This document shows positions 51,536-60,004 of a stretch of DNA of 64,000 nt, one piece after another. Positions within the stretch are counted from its first letter, which is position 1, and each line of letters starts with the position of its first letter. Below the pieces are notes generated by a model. It had not been told where the DNA came from. It was given only the letters and a program-made list of their open reading frames with translations, and did not search any database. Origin of the DNA: JAYOEY01 sp038120295 (GTDB taxonomy: Bacteria > Pseudomonadota > Alphaproteobacteria > MPNO01 > UBA2964); NCBI GenBank assembly GCA_038120295.1, contig JAYOLL010000008.1:62001-126000 (forward strand), read 5' to 3'. Made by a program: the position numbers and the translations under genes.

Positions 51536-52781
51536 AGCGAAGCGCTTCCACAGGATCGAGCCGCGCTGCCCGCCAGGCAGGATAGATCGTCGCCAGAAGG
51601 GACAGCACCAGCGTCATAAGTACGACCGTCGTAACCTCCGTTGCATCGACCTTCGCCGGCAGTTGCGACAGAAAGTAAATCTCCGCTGAAAACAGCTCTC
51701 CGCCCGTCAATCCTTCGAGCCATTGCTTGATCGTGTCGATATTGAGCGAAAAGGACAGGCCGAGGATAAAGCCGGCGATCGTGCCGAACACGCCAACCGA
51801 CATCCCGGACAGAAGGAAAATCCGCATGATCATGCCGCGCGTAGCGCCCATGGTGCGGAGGATGGCGATATCCCTGCCCTTGTCGTTGACCATCATGATC
51901 AGACCGGAAATGACGTTGAACGCGGCCACAACGATAATCAGCGTCAGGATCAGGAACATCACGTTCCGTTCCACCTGAATGGCATTAAAGAAACTGGCAT
52001 TGGCCCGTCGCCAGTCGAGCAACCGAACCGGCTTGCCCGCAGCACGGGATATCGCGGAACGCGAGCTGTCGACCCTGTCAGCGTCCGACAGCATGACTTC
52101 CAGGCTGCTTACCGCCGCATCCCCCAGCCGGAAAAACGTCTGCGCCGCACTCAGGCCAACGAACAGGAACGTGCTGTCATATTCGAACATGCCTATTTCG
52201 AAGACCGCTTTCACCCGGTAACTTTTCATGCGAGGCACTGACCCGAACGCGGTCGAACGGATACGGGGCGCGATCAGCGTTATTCGGTCCCCGGGACGAA
52301 GACCATGCCGGTTCGCGAACCGGCTGCCGATCATCACGTCCGCGGTCTCGTCGAATCCTTCCAGAGAGCCTTCCACGATGCTGGTGCTCAGCTCGGGATG
52401 GCTCAAGAGATCCTGGAGCCTCATTCCGCGAACCAGCACACCCGCCGCCGTTCCCCGAACCGTCGCCATCGCCTGCCCTTCAGCAATGGGCGTGACGCGA
52501 ACGACCCCGTCGACCTGGCGGATGCGTCCTGCGATATCGTCGAACTCGGTAAGCCCCGTACTCAGGGCGGACGATACGCCGAAATGGCCGTTAAGCCCGA
52601 GAATCCGTCCCAGCAATTCCGCACGGAAACCGTTCATGACCGACATCACGATGATCAGCGTTGCCACGCCCAGCGCGATACCGGCCAGCGAAAACCCGGC
52701 GATGACGGAAATGAAGCCTTCCTTGCGCCGCGCCCGCAGATAGCGCCGCGCGACCAGTCGTTCAAAAGGCGAAAAGATCAT
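51528..52781 (-). CDS. LolC/LolE-family lipoprotein-releasing permease
   Basis: A 417-residue FtsX/MacB-type membrane subunit: first membrane helix after FERLVARRYLRARRKEGFIS (residues ~20-50), a large periplasmic domain, then three helices in the C-terminal half (VMFLILTLIIVVAAFNVIS, IAILRTMGATRGMIMRIFLL, VVLMTLVLSLLATIYPAWRA). Alphaproteobacteria often hold one such gene in place of separate lolC and lolE, and only one is here. The ATG at 52781 matches the family start, 8 bases after the proS stop. Confidence 0.92.
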   Translation of the reverse strand: MIFSPFERLVARRYLRARRKEGFISVIAGFSLAGIALGVATLIIVMSVMNGFRAELLGRILGLNGHFGVSSALSTGLTEFDDIAGRIRQVDGVVRVTPIAEGQAMATVRGTAAGVLVRGMRLQDLLSHPELSTSIVEGSLEGFDETADVMIGSRFANRHGLRPGDRITLIAPRIRSTAFGSVPRMKSYRVKAVFEIGMFEYDSTFLFVGLSAAQTFFRLGDAAVSSLEVMLSDADRVDSSRSAISRAAGKPVRLLDWRRANASFFNAIQVERNVMFLILTLIIVVAAFNVISGLIMMVNDKGRDIAILRTMGATRGMIMRIFLLSGMSVGVFGTIAGFILGLSFSLNIDTIKQWLEGLTGGELFSAEIYFLSQLPAKVDATEVTTVVLMTLVLSLLATIYPAWRAARLDPVEALRYE

Positions 52782-52789
52782 GATCAGGT

Positions 52790-54103
52790 TTAGCCGGCGA
52801 TCCGGGCCAGCGCGTCTTCCGCGGAAATCTCGTCGCGTTCTCCATCGGCGCGGCGCTTGAGTTCCACCGTCCCCGCCTTGACGCCGCGCGGCCCGACGAC
52901 AAGCTGCCATGGCAGACCGATCAGGTCCATATTGGCGAATTTGGCCCCTGCGCGCTCCTCGCGATCATCATACAGAACTTCGATTCCCGACTGCCGCATC
53001 TTCGAATAGAGATCCTCGCATACCCGGTCGCAATCGGCGTCGCCGGTACGAAGATTAATCAATCCCACCGCAAACGGCGCGACAGAGTCTGGCCAGACGA
53101 TCCCCGCATCGTCGTGATACGCCTCGATTATGGCGCCCACGAGGCGGGACACGCCGATCCCGTACGACCCCATCTCGACGGCGATCTCGTCGCCGTCCGG
53201 CCCCGTCACTTTCGCCCCCATTGTTTCGGAGTACTTGGTGCCAAAATAGAAAATATGCCCGACCTCGATACCGCGCGCCGAAACGAGAGTATCGCCCAGC
53301 GCCGCGCCCTTCTCCGTATCGTGCATTTCATCGGTGGCCGCGTACAGGCTGGTCCATTTCTCGACGACCGACGCGAGGTCGTCTGCACTATCCGGCGTTT
53401 CCGCCAGCGCATCGAAAGACAGGTAATCCCGATGGCAGAAAACCTCGCTTTCGCCGGTTTCCGCGAGAATAATGAATTCATGGCTAAGATCACCGCCGAT
53501 CGGCCCGGTATCCGCCTGCATGGGTATCGCCTGTAACCCCAGCCGGGCGAAAGTTCGCAGATAGCTGACGAACATCCTGTTGTAGGACCGCCGCGCGCCT
53601 TCGTAATCGAGATCGAACGAGTAGCTGTCCTTCATCAGGAATTCGCGCCCCCGCATCACTCCGAAACGCGGACGGACCTCATCCCGGAACTTCCACTGAA
53701 TGTGATAGAGCATCTTCGGCAGGTCGCGATAGCTGCGCACGGAATTGCGGAAGATATCGGTGATCTGTTCTTCATTGGTCGGCCCGTACAGCATCTCGCG
53801 GTCATGCCGGTCCACAATTCGCAGCATCTCGCGGCCATACCCGTCATAACGCCCGCTGTCGCGCCACAGATCGGCCGACTGGATGGTCGGCATCAGCACT
53901 TCCTGGCAACCGGCAGCATCCTGTTCCTCGCGCACGATGCGCTCGATATTTCGCAGAACGCGAAGCCCCAGAGGCAACCAGGAATAAATCCCGGCAGATG
54001 CCTGCCTGATCATGCCGGCGCGCAGCATCAACCGGTGCGATACGATCTGCGCTTCGGACGGATCTTCCTTGAGAGTAGGCAGAAAATAGCTGGAAAGACG
54101 CAT
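52790..54103 (-). CDS. proS: Prolyl-tRNA synthetase (short alphaproteobacterial form)
   Basis: A 437-residue class II synthetase. Class II motif 1 region (GIYSWLPLGLRVLRNIERIV), motif 2 (WKFRDEVRPRFGVMRGREFLMKDS in two parts), motif 3 (MGSYGIGVSRLVGAI) and a C-terminal anticodon domain are present. It lacks the ~180-residue editing insertion of E. coli ProRS; the short form is known in alphaproteobacteria, where editing is done in trans by ProXp-ala type proteins. Upstream of lolC/E, the usual order. Confidence 0.96.
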   Translation of the reverse strand: MRLSSYFLPTLKEDPSEAQIVSHRLMLRAGMIRQASAGIYSWLPLGLRVLRNIERIVREEQDAAGCQEVLMPTIQSADLWRDSGRYDGYGREMLRIVDRHDREMLYGPTNEEQITDIFRNSVRSYRDLPKMLYHIQWKFRDEVRPRFGVMRGREFLMKDSYSFDLDYEGARRSYNRMFVSYLRTFARLGLQAIPMQADTGPIGGDLSHEFIILAETGESEVFCHRDYLSFDALAETPDSADDLASVVEKWTSLYAATDEMHDTEKGAALGDTLVSARGIEVGHIFYFGTKYSETMGAKVTGPDGDEIAVEMGSYGIGVSRLVGAIIEAYHDDAGIVWPDSVAPFAVGLINLRTGDADCDRVCEDLYSKMRQSGIEVLYDDREERAGAKFANMDLIGLPWQLVVGPRGVKAGTVELKRRADGERDEISAEDALARIAG

Positions 54104-54190
54104 TCAAATCCCCTTGTGCGCCCTTTTGTGAAGCCACCGGACGCGGCGCGGCGACTTTACGTCATGCGGGGATTCGAAGGCAATGGGAGG

Positions 54191-54601
54191 CTAGTTTGCC
54201 CGCCCCTTGCAGTAGGCGACGAGAGCCGCCATCTGTTCGTTCTGAAGCGGAACGCCATTGAAGCTGGCGCGACCGTTTTCCCAGACCACGGTTCCCACAG
54301 AGAAATTCTGGGTCTGGAAGAGATTCGGATCGGCGGGAATGCCAAGCCGTTTCTGAAGATCCACCGTAATCGGGATCTCCAGGCGTTTCGGCGCGTCGAT
54401 GGAAGTACCACCGCCAAGGTCCGCTGGCGCAACGCGCCTTCCCTCAGCATCGATTCCCGGCCTGTAAGCGACATCCGCTGAGGGGCTGTGCACCACGAGC
54501 GATGCGCATTCCGGAACGGAGATGCTGTAGGTCAGCGCGCGCGCGCCGTAGATGACGCCGATCGCGAGAAGAAAGCCGAGAGTTGTGACAAAGTTCTTCA
54601 T
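54191..54601 (-). CDS. Small secreted or membrane-anchored protein of unknown function
   Basis: A 136-residue protein I do not recognise. The start at 54601 gives a short basic N-terminus and one hydrophobic segment (NFVTTLGFLLAIGVIYGARAL, residues ~3-23), likely a signal anchor or uncleaved signal. The remainder is polar, with two cysteines (in PECASL and near the end in AYCKGRAN) and a segment LQKRLGIPADPNLFQTQNF. The frame is consistent with coding use and ends 88 bases before proS on the same strand. The cysteines could form a periplasmic disulfide. Confidence 0.6.
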   Translation of the reverse strand: MKNFVTTLGFLLAIGVIYGARALTYSISVPECASLVVHSPSADVAYRPGIDAEGRRVAPADLGGGTSIDAPKRLEIPITVDLQKRLGIPADPNLFQTQNFSVGTVVWENGRASFNGVPLQNEQMAALVAYCKGRAN

Positions 54602-54703
54602 GCCAAAAGAGTAGCCGCACAATTCTTAAGGTTTGTTTAATCGAATCGGCCCGCCATGCGATACTTTTTCGCTAATCAGTGAAAAACAGAAATGGGGGCA
54701 TAA

Positions 54704-56005
54704 ATGCTGAATTCCCTTTTCAGGCTCGACGAAAACCAGACCACGGTGCGCACCGAGCTTATCGCCGGGCTGACGACCTTTATGACGATGGCCTACATCA
54801 TCTTCGTCAATCCGGACATTCTCGCCGCCGCAGGCATGGACAAGGGCGCGGTGTTCGTCGCTACCTGCGTCGCGGCCGCCATCGGCTGCCTGATCATGGG
54901 GCTTTACGCCAACTATCCCATCGCACTGGCGCCGGGCATGGGGCTCAATGCCTTTTTCGCCTTCGTCGTTGTAAAGTCCATGGGTGTCAGCTGGCAGATC
55001 GCCCTCGCCGCTGTGTTCTTCTCCGGCATCCTGTTCTTAATTCTCAGCATTCTGCCGGTGCGAGCATGGATAATTAATTCCATACCACGGTCCCAGAAGC
55101 TGGCGATCGCAGCAGGTATCGGACTGTTCCTCGGCTTTATCGGCCTCAAGAGCGCAGGCATCGTTGCCGCGCATCCCGCCACATTCGTCACCGTTGGGGC
55201 GCTCACGAGCTGGCCGGTCCTGCTCGCCGTGCTCGGATTCATTATTATGGTTGCGCTCGATTACCGGCGCATCCCGGGCGCGATCATCATCGGCATCCTG
55301 ATTGTCGCGCTGGCCGGCGCCGCTCTTGGCATCTCCAAGGGACCCGGAACCCTCGTTTCCATGCCGCCCGATCCGACGCCGACGCTGTTGGCCCTCGATT
55401 TCTCGGGATTTTTCAAGCTCGCCGGCGCGACGATGCTGGTCCTTCTGTTCAGCTTCCTGCTGGTCGACATGTTCGACACGGCCGGAACGCTGATCGGGGT
55501 CGCGCACCAGGCGAAACTGCTCGACAATGACGGCAACCTGCCCCGTCTCGGTCCGGCCCTGATCGCGGACAGCGGCGCATCCGTCGCCGGCGCGCTTCTG
55601 GGTACATCGACGACAACCAGCTACATCGAAAGCGCCTCGGGCGTCCGAGCCGGCGGTAGAACGGGTCTGACGGCCGTAACCGTAGCCGTTCTGTTTCTGC
55701 TGGCCCTGTTCTTCGCCCCGCTGGCGACTTCCATCCCGGCATTCGCCACGGCACCGGCGATCGTATTTGTCGCCTGCATGATGGCGCGTGGACTTGCGGA
55801 GATTGACTGGGACGATGTCACCGAGTTCGTTCCCGCAGTCGTCACAGCGCTCGGCATGCCGCTGACCTTTTCCATCGCAACAGGGATCGGGCTTGGCTTC
55901 ATCAGCTATGTCGGCATCAAGCTTTTCTGCGGCCGGCTGGGCGATATTGGCCCCGCGATGTGGCTGGTCGCCGGAACGTTCCTGGTCTACTTCATCGTGG
56001 TCTGA
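54704..56005 (+). CDS. NCS2-family purine permease (AzgA/GhxP-like)
   Basis: A 433-residue inner-membrane transporter with about 12-14 membrane segments. The AzgA-like group is shown by RTELIAGLTTFMTMAYIIFV at the N-terminus, ALAPGMGLNAFFAF, the LLVDMFDTAGTLIGVA motif and GTSTTTSYIESASGVRAGGR. Members take up adenine, hypoxanthine or guanine with protons; the exact base cannot be read here. GGGGG lies upstream of the ATG as ribosome binding site. Its last 19 bases overlap tag on the other strand. Confidence 0.9.
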   Translation: MLNSLFRLDENQTTVRTELIAGLTTFMTMAYIIFVNPDILAAAGMDKGAVFVATCVAAAIGCLIMGLYANYPIALAPGMGLNAFFAFVVVKSMGVSWQIALAAVFFSGILFLILSILPVRAWIINSIPRSQKLAIAAGIGLFLGFIGLKSAGIVAAHPATFVTVGALTSWPVLLAVLGFIIMVALDYRRIPGAIIIGILIVALAGAALGISKGPGTLVSMPPDPTPTLLALDFSGFFKLAGATMLVLLFSFLLVDMFDTAGTLIGVAHQAKLLDNDGNLPRLGPALIADSGASVAGALLGTSTTTSYIESASGVRAGGRTGLTAVTVAVLFLLALFFAPLATSIPAFATAPAIVFVACMMARGLAEIDWDDVTEFVPAVVTALGMPLTFSIATGIGLGFISYVGIKLFCGRLGDIGPAMWLVAGTFLVYFIVV

Positions 56006-56541
56006 GGGGCCGCCATCCAGAGCGGTTCCAGCGCCGCGATCTTTGCGTAAACCGGGCAGGATTCCCGATGCGCGCCGGGCAGATACCCGGTGCTCATCAG
56101 GAATTCGCCGGTGATCTCGCCCCCCGTGAACAGGAAGGTCTTCTTGAACAGCTTCACCCACTCCTCTTTCGACAGCGGGTGATGCGCATCAAGCCAGTTT
56201 GCAAAGGAACCGTGGCTTTCCTTTAGCTCGCAGATTCGTTTCGCGTTTTCGATGGCAGCATTGACCTTCAACCGGTTTCGAATGATGCCGGCATCGCCGA
56301 GCAGGCGTTTCCGTTCCTTTTCCCCAAAGCTGGCGACGGTTTCAGGGTGGAAACCTTCGAAAGCGGAGCGAAAATTTTCCCGTTTCTTCAGGATCGTCAG
56401 CCAGGAAAGGCCTGCCTGGTTGATTTCCAGGACAAGTCTTTCGAACAGGACCGCGTCGTCCCGGACCGGAAACCCGTATTCCAGATCATGGTAGGGACCG
56501 TGAAATTCATGTCCCGGCGCCGCATCGCAATATCCCGACAT
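55987..56541 (-). CDS. tag: DNA-3-methyladenine glycosylase I
   Basis: A 184-residue base-excision repair enzyme removing 3-methyladenine. The family's zinc site is complete: Cys5 (SGYC), His18 (in YHDLEYG), and the C-terminal GAHRESC (His-x3-Cys). LFERLVLEINQAGLSWLTIL with its conserved Glu and Trp binds the base. Tail-to-tail overlap with the purine permease; 5 bases after DUF1467, so probably read with rnj and the nuo series. Confidence 0.93.
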   Translation of the reverse strand: MSGYCDAAPGHEFHGPYHDLEYGFPVRDDAVLFERLVLEINQAGLSWLTILKKRENFRSAFEGFHPETVASFGEKERKRLLGDAGIIRNRLKVNAAIENAKRICELKESHGSFANWLDAHHPLSKEEWVKLFKKTFLFTGGEITGEFLMSTGYLPGAHRESCPVYAKIAALEPLWMAAPQTTMK

Positions 56542-56546
56542 TCCTC

Positions 56547-56795
56547 TCAGCCCCCACGAAAGGTGATGATGTCAGACACGATGATCCAGTAGATGCCCGC
56601 CCACAACAGCGCGGCAATGCCCGTCGCCGCGAGAGCCTTTAACCCGATCCGGGGTCGCGCTGGCGCGCCGGGATCGTTCCCGTCTCCCGGGTCGACGCCG
56701 GATTCCCGAGCGGAACGAACGCCCAGCGGCAGCATCATGAAGAACACCAGCCACCAGACGATGATGTAAACGACGATGCCGGAGAACCAGTTCAT
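56547..56795 (-). CDS. DUF1467 family membrane protein
   Basis: An 82-residue protein with two membrane segments (residues ~5-25, SGIVVYIIVWWLVFFMMLPLG, and ~54-75) separated by a Gly/Pro-rich polar loop beginning VRSARESG. It matches the DUF1467 family found beside rnj and proS in alphaproteobacteria. Function is unknown. Five bases after rnj. Confidence 0.82.
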   Translation of the reverse strand: MNWFSGIVVYIIVWWLVFFMMLPLGVRSARESGVDPGDGNDPGAPARPRIGLKALAATGIAALLWAGIYWIIVSDIITFRGG

Positions 56796-56800
56796 AGCGC

Positions 56801-58459
56801 CTAAACCCGGACGATATGAACCTGAACCTGCGGCCTGCGCCCCGTCGCCTCGTTCATCGTCCGCCGCAACGCCCGGCGCGCGGCCTCTTCGACCGCCTCG
56901 TCGTCCTTGCGCGCTCGGGGCGACAGGGAAAGGACCGCCTCCTCCATCTCGTCGATGGCGCGATCGAACGCCTCGACGTCGGCATCGTCCTCATCGAACA
57001 CACCGGGCGCCGAAAGCTGCGGCTCGTCGATCAGTTGCCCCTTGCCGTTGAAGACCAGCGTCGCGACAGCCACACCGCTGAACCCGATGCGTTTACGGGC
57101 CCGAAGCACTGCCCCGAAAGAAGGCACCAGACGCTTTCCGTCCACGGCAAGACGGCCGGCGGGCACGAAATCCACAACCTCCGCCGGTCCGGGCGCAAGC
57201 CGAAGCATTTCTCCGTTCTCCGCCATCGCGGTTGCAGGCACCCCGTTGCTTTCCGCAAACCGCCTGTGTTCCAGCAGGTGCCGCGACTCGCCATGGATCG
57301 GCACCAGCAAGGGCGGCTTTACCCAGCTGTAGAGCGTGGCAAGCTCGTCCCGTGCCGGGTGGCCGGAAACATGCACATGTTCCTCGCGCTCGGTGATAAT
57401 TTTGACGCCGAGCCGCGCGAGCGCGTTCTGGACCCGTCCGATGGCGCGCTCGTTTCCGGGTATCTCCTTCGACGAGAAGATAACCGTGTCTCCGTCCTGC
57501 AGGGAAATATCCCGGTGATCGTCCATCGCGATCCGCGCCAGCGCCGCACGATCTTCTCCCTGGCTACCGGTCGCGAGGATCAGAACATTTTCGCGGGAGA
57601 GATAGCCGACATCCCTGGGATCGACGAATTCCGGACAATCGCGCAAATAGCCGCATTCCCGCGCAATATCCGCAATCCGCAGCAGGGACCTCCCGACGAG
57701 GCATACGCTGCGGTCCGTTGCGACACCAGCCATGACGGCGCTTTCAAGCCGGGCGACGTTGGAGGCGAACATCGTGATCACCACCCGACCCGTCTGGGCG
57801 GCAACGACATCGGCGAGGGAGTCCCGTACCGGCCCTTCCGAGCCTGTGGTTCCGTGCACGAAAACATTAGTGGAATCGCACATCATCGCCAGTACGCCCT
57901 TTTCGCCCACGGAGCGGAGAGCGTCCTCGTCGGTCCGCGGGCCAATCAGCGGATCGGGGTCCAGCTTCCAGTCGGTGGCATGCAGCACGCGGCCCGCGGG
58001 CGTTTCGATTACAAGGGCTTGTGTTTCCGGAATCGAATGCGACAGCTGAATGAAATCGACAGAAAACGGGTCGAGCGAAAATCCCCCACCGGGCGGAACC
58101 TCGGTTACCGGTGTCTGACGGTCGAGCCCGGCTTCAGCCAGTTTCCGGCGCAGCAGCCCGCAGGCGAACGGTGTCGCATAGACGGGACATTGCAGGCGAT
58201 TCCACAAATAGCCGACAGCGCCAAGATGATCTTCATGGGCATGAGTCAGAACAAGGCCGACCAGATCTTCCCTGCGTTCCTCAATAAACCGGATATCGGG
58301 CACGAATACATCGATCGAGGGCGTACGGTCGTCCGCGAACGCGACGCCGCAATCGACCATCAGCCATTTCCCGCCATATCCGTAGAGAGACAGGTTCATC
58401 CCGATTTCGCCTGCACCGCCGAGCGGCAGCCAGACCAGTTCGCCAGGGGCGCTGGGCAT
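56801..58459 (-). CDS. rnj: Ribonuclease J
   Basis: A 552-residue metallo-beta-lactamase/beta-CASP nuclease with 5'-3' exo- and endonuclease activity. Metal ligands lie in LTHAHEDHLGAVGYLWNRL (residues ~72-90) and in DWKLDPDPLIG; the beta-CASP part has FASNVARLESAVMA, FSSKEIPGNERAIGRV, HVSGHPARDEL and PIHGESRHLLEHRRFA. Many alphaproteobacteria hold RNase J alongside RNase E. It lies 2 bases after coaX. Confidence 0.96.
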   Translation of the reverse strand: MPSAPGELVWLPLGGAGEIGMNLSLYGYGGKWLMVDCGVAFADDRTPSIDVFVPDIRFIEERREDLVGLVLTHAHEDHLGAVGYLWNRLQCPVYATPFACGLLRRKLAEAGLDRQTPVTEVPPGGGFSLDPFSVDFIQLSHSIPETQALVIETPAGRVLHATDWKLDPDPLIGPRTDEDALRSVGEKGVLAMMCDSTNVFVHGTTGSEGPVRDSLADVVAAQTGRVVITMFASNVARLESAVMAGVATDRSVCLVGRSLLRIADIARECGYLRDCPEFVDPRDVGYLSRENVLILATGSQGEDRAALARIAMDDHRDISLQDGDTVIFSSKEIPGNERAIGRVQNALARLGVKIITEREEHVHVSGHPARDELATLYSWVKPPLLVPIHGESRHLLEHRRFAESNGVPATAMAENGEMLRLAPGPAEVVDFVPAGRLAVDGKRLVPSFGAVLRARKRIGFSGVAVATLVFNGKGQLIDEPQLSAPGVFDEDDADVEAFDRAIDEMEEAVLSLSPRARKDDEAVEEAARRALRRTMNEATGRRPQVQVHIVRV

Positions 58460-58461
58460 CG

Positions 58462-59238
58462 TTATTCTTCTTTCCGGTTCAATGCGTAGATTTCCGCAAG
58501 CCCGCGAAGCGTCAGCTCGGGATCGAGATGTTCGATGATATCGGTCGCCTCAGAAAACAGCGGAGCCAGGCCGCCGGTCGCGACGACTTTCATGTCGGTT
58601 CCGAACTCGGCGCGGATGCGGTTAACCAGCCCTTCGATCAGACCGACATAGCCCCAGTACACACCGGACATCATCGCCGGCACCGTACGTTTGCCGATGA
58701 CCGCCTCGGGGCGCTGCACTGCGATCCGCGGCAGTTTGGCCGCCGCCATATGCAGCGCATCGAGCGAAAGGTTGATTCCGGGCGCGATCACACCGCCGTA
58801 ATAGTTGCCGTCCGCATCGACGACATCGAAGGTCGTCGCGGTACCGAAATCGATCACGATCAGCGGCCCGCCAAACCGGCGATGGGCTGACGCCGCATTG
58901 ACCAGTCTGTCCGCGCCCACCTCAGTCGGCTCAGAAAGGAGAACATCGACCCCGAGATCGATCCCGGCATCGCCGACAATCATCGGCTCCGCTTCGAAAT
59001 ACTTCCGGCAAAGCTCTTTCAGACTGAAAAGGGTTTCTGGAACCACCGTTGCGATGATGGCATCGGTAATATCGTCGGGCTCCAGCCCTTTCAGTTTCAT
59101 CAGCTGGCTGAGCCACACGCCATATTCGTCCGCCGTCCGTTTGGCATCGCTCGACGAGCGCCATTCTGCCTTCGGCGTCATCCCGTCATAGACGGCGAAG
59201 ACGATATTGGTATTGCCGGAATCGATGGCGATCAGCAT
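58462..59238 (-). CDS. coaX: Type III pantothenate kinase
   Basis: A 258-residue ASKHA-fold kinase, first step of coenzyme A synthesis. IDSGNTNIVFAVYD is the phosphate loop, VGADRLVNAASAHRRFGGPL the pantothenate site and VIDFGTATTFDVVDADG the second ATP loop. It needs a monovalent cation and, unlike CoaA, is not inhibited by CoA. It overlaps birA by 7 bases; the birA-coaX pairing is widespread. Confidence 0.96.
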   Translation of the reverse strand: MLIAIDSGNTNIVFAVYDGMTPKAEWRSSSDAKRTADEYGVWLSQLMKLKGLEPDDITDAIIATVVPETLFSLKELCRKYFEAEPMIVGDAGIDLGVDVLLSEPTEVGADRLVNAASAHRRFGGPLIVIDFGTATTFDVVDADGNYYGGVIAPGINLSLDALHMAAAKLPRIAVQRPEAVIGKRTVPAMMSGVYWGYVGLIEGLVNRIRAEFGTDMKVVATGGLAPLFSEATDIIEHLDPELTLRGLAEIYALNRKEE

Positions 59239-59993
59239 GCGTCGGCGGCCTCATCGAAAAATACCGCCCCCGCGGAGATTACGAGGTCGGTCCTGTCCGG
59301 TCTTTGCAGCACCAATGCCCCATCGGCGTCAATACCGGTGAAAACGCCATCCAGCTCCGAGCCGTCCGCCAGTCTGGCGCGTATCGGTTTTCCGATCCCG
59401 AACGCCAGATCGAGCCAAGCAGAGCGCACCGGTTCGAAGCCGTGTGTCGTCCATGCTTCGAACAGGCCGGCGAATTCCCGGCAAACGGATGAAACCAGCT
59501 CATCCCGCCCGACCGAAATCCCGGCCTCCGACAGAGATATTGCGGAGATACCGGGGGCGAACGGAGCTGCGAAGAGGTTTATCCCGATTCCTATCGCGTA
59601 ATGCCGCGCCCGCGCGCCTTCCTCAATCAGGATTCCGCCCAGCTTCCGGTTGCGAAAAATGAGGTCATTTGGCCATTTCAGCCGTATCTCATCGGCCCGG
59701 CAGGCACGGGCCGAAGCAATGCCGGCCAGATAGGCAAGCTGCCCGGGCGACGCATTCCTGCCCGGCGACACATTCCTGGGAGATTCCGCCACGATTGTCA
59801 TAAACAGGTTGCCGTCGAGCGACTGCCAGTCAGCGCCGCGGCGTCCCCGACCGCGCTCCTGCCGGTCGGCGACAATAACGCAGCCGTGTCGCTCTCCTTC
59901 CGCGACACGCCTTAGCGCTTCGTCATTTGTGCTGTCGACTGAATCGAGCCGGACAAGCCGCCATCCGGCGGGCAGCGACAGAAAACCGGTCAT
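59232..59993 (-). CDS. birA: Biotin--[acetyl-CoA-carboxylase] ligase
   Basis: A 253-residue biotin protein ligase. LDSVDSTNDEALRRVAEGE, the biotinyl-AMP loop GRGRRGADWQSLDGNLFMT, LKWPNDLIFRNRKLGGILIE and IGIGINL are clear, and a small C-terminal domain (GVFTGIDADGALVL) follows. The N-terminal helix-turn-helix is absent, so this is the non-repressor type. It lies 11 bases after nuoN. Confidence 0.94.
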   Translation of the reverse strand: MTGFLSLPAGWRLVRLDSVDSTNDEALRRVAEGERHGCVIVADRQERGRGRRGADWQSLDGNLFMTIVAESPRNVSPGRNASPGQLAYLAGIASARACRADEIRLKWPNDLIFRNRKLGGILIEEGARARHYAIGIGINLFAAPFAPGISAISLSEAGISVGRDELVSSVCREFAGLFEAWTTHGFEPVRSAWLDLAFGIGKPIRARLADGSELDGVFTGIDADGALVLQRPDRTDLVISAGAVFFDEAADAC

Positions 59994-60004
59994 TTGAAGA
60001 TCGC

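Noticed and set aside
54602..54703. Purine riboswitch in front of the purine permease.
   Set aside because: The 102-base spacer lacks the conserved loop and junction bases of the purine aptamer and is AT-rich without the three-helix pattern.
56816..58489. A 557-codon + strand frame opposite rnj.
   Set aside because: Antisense to ribonuclease J, which shows all metal ligands; no support for a second gene.
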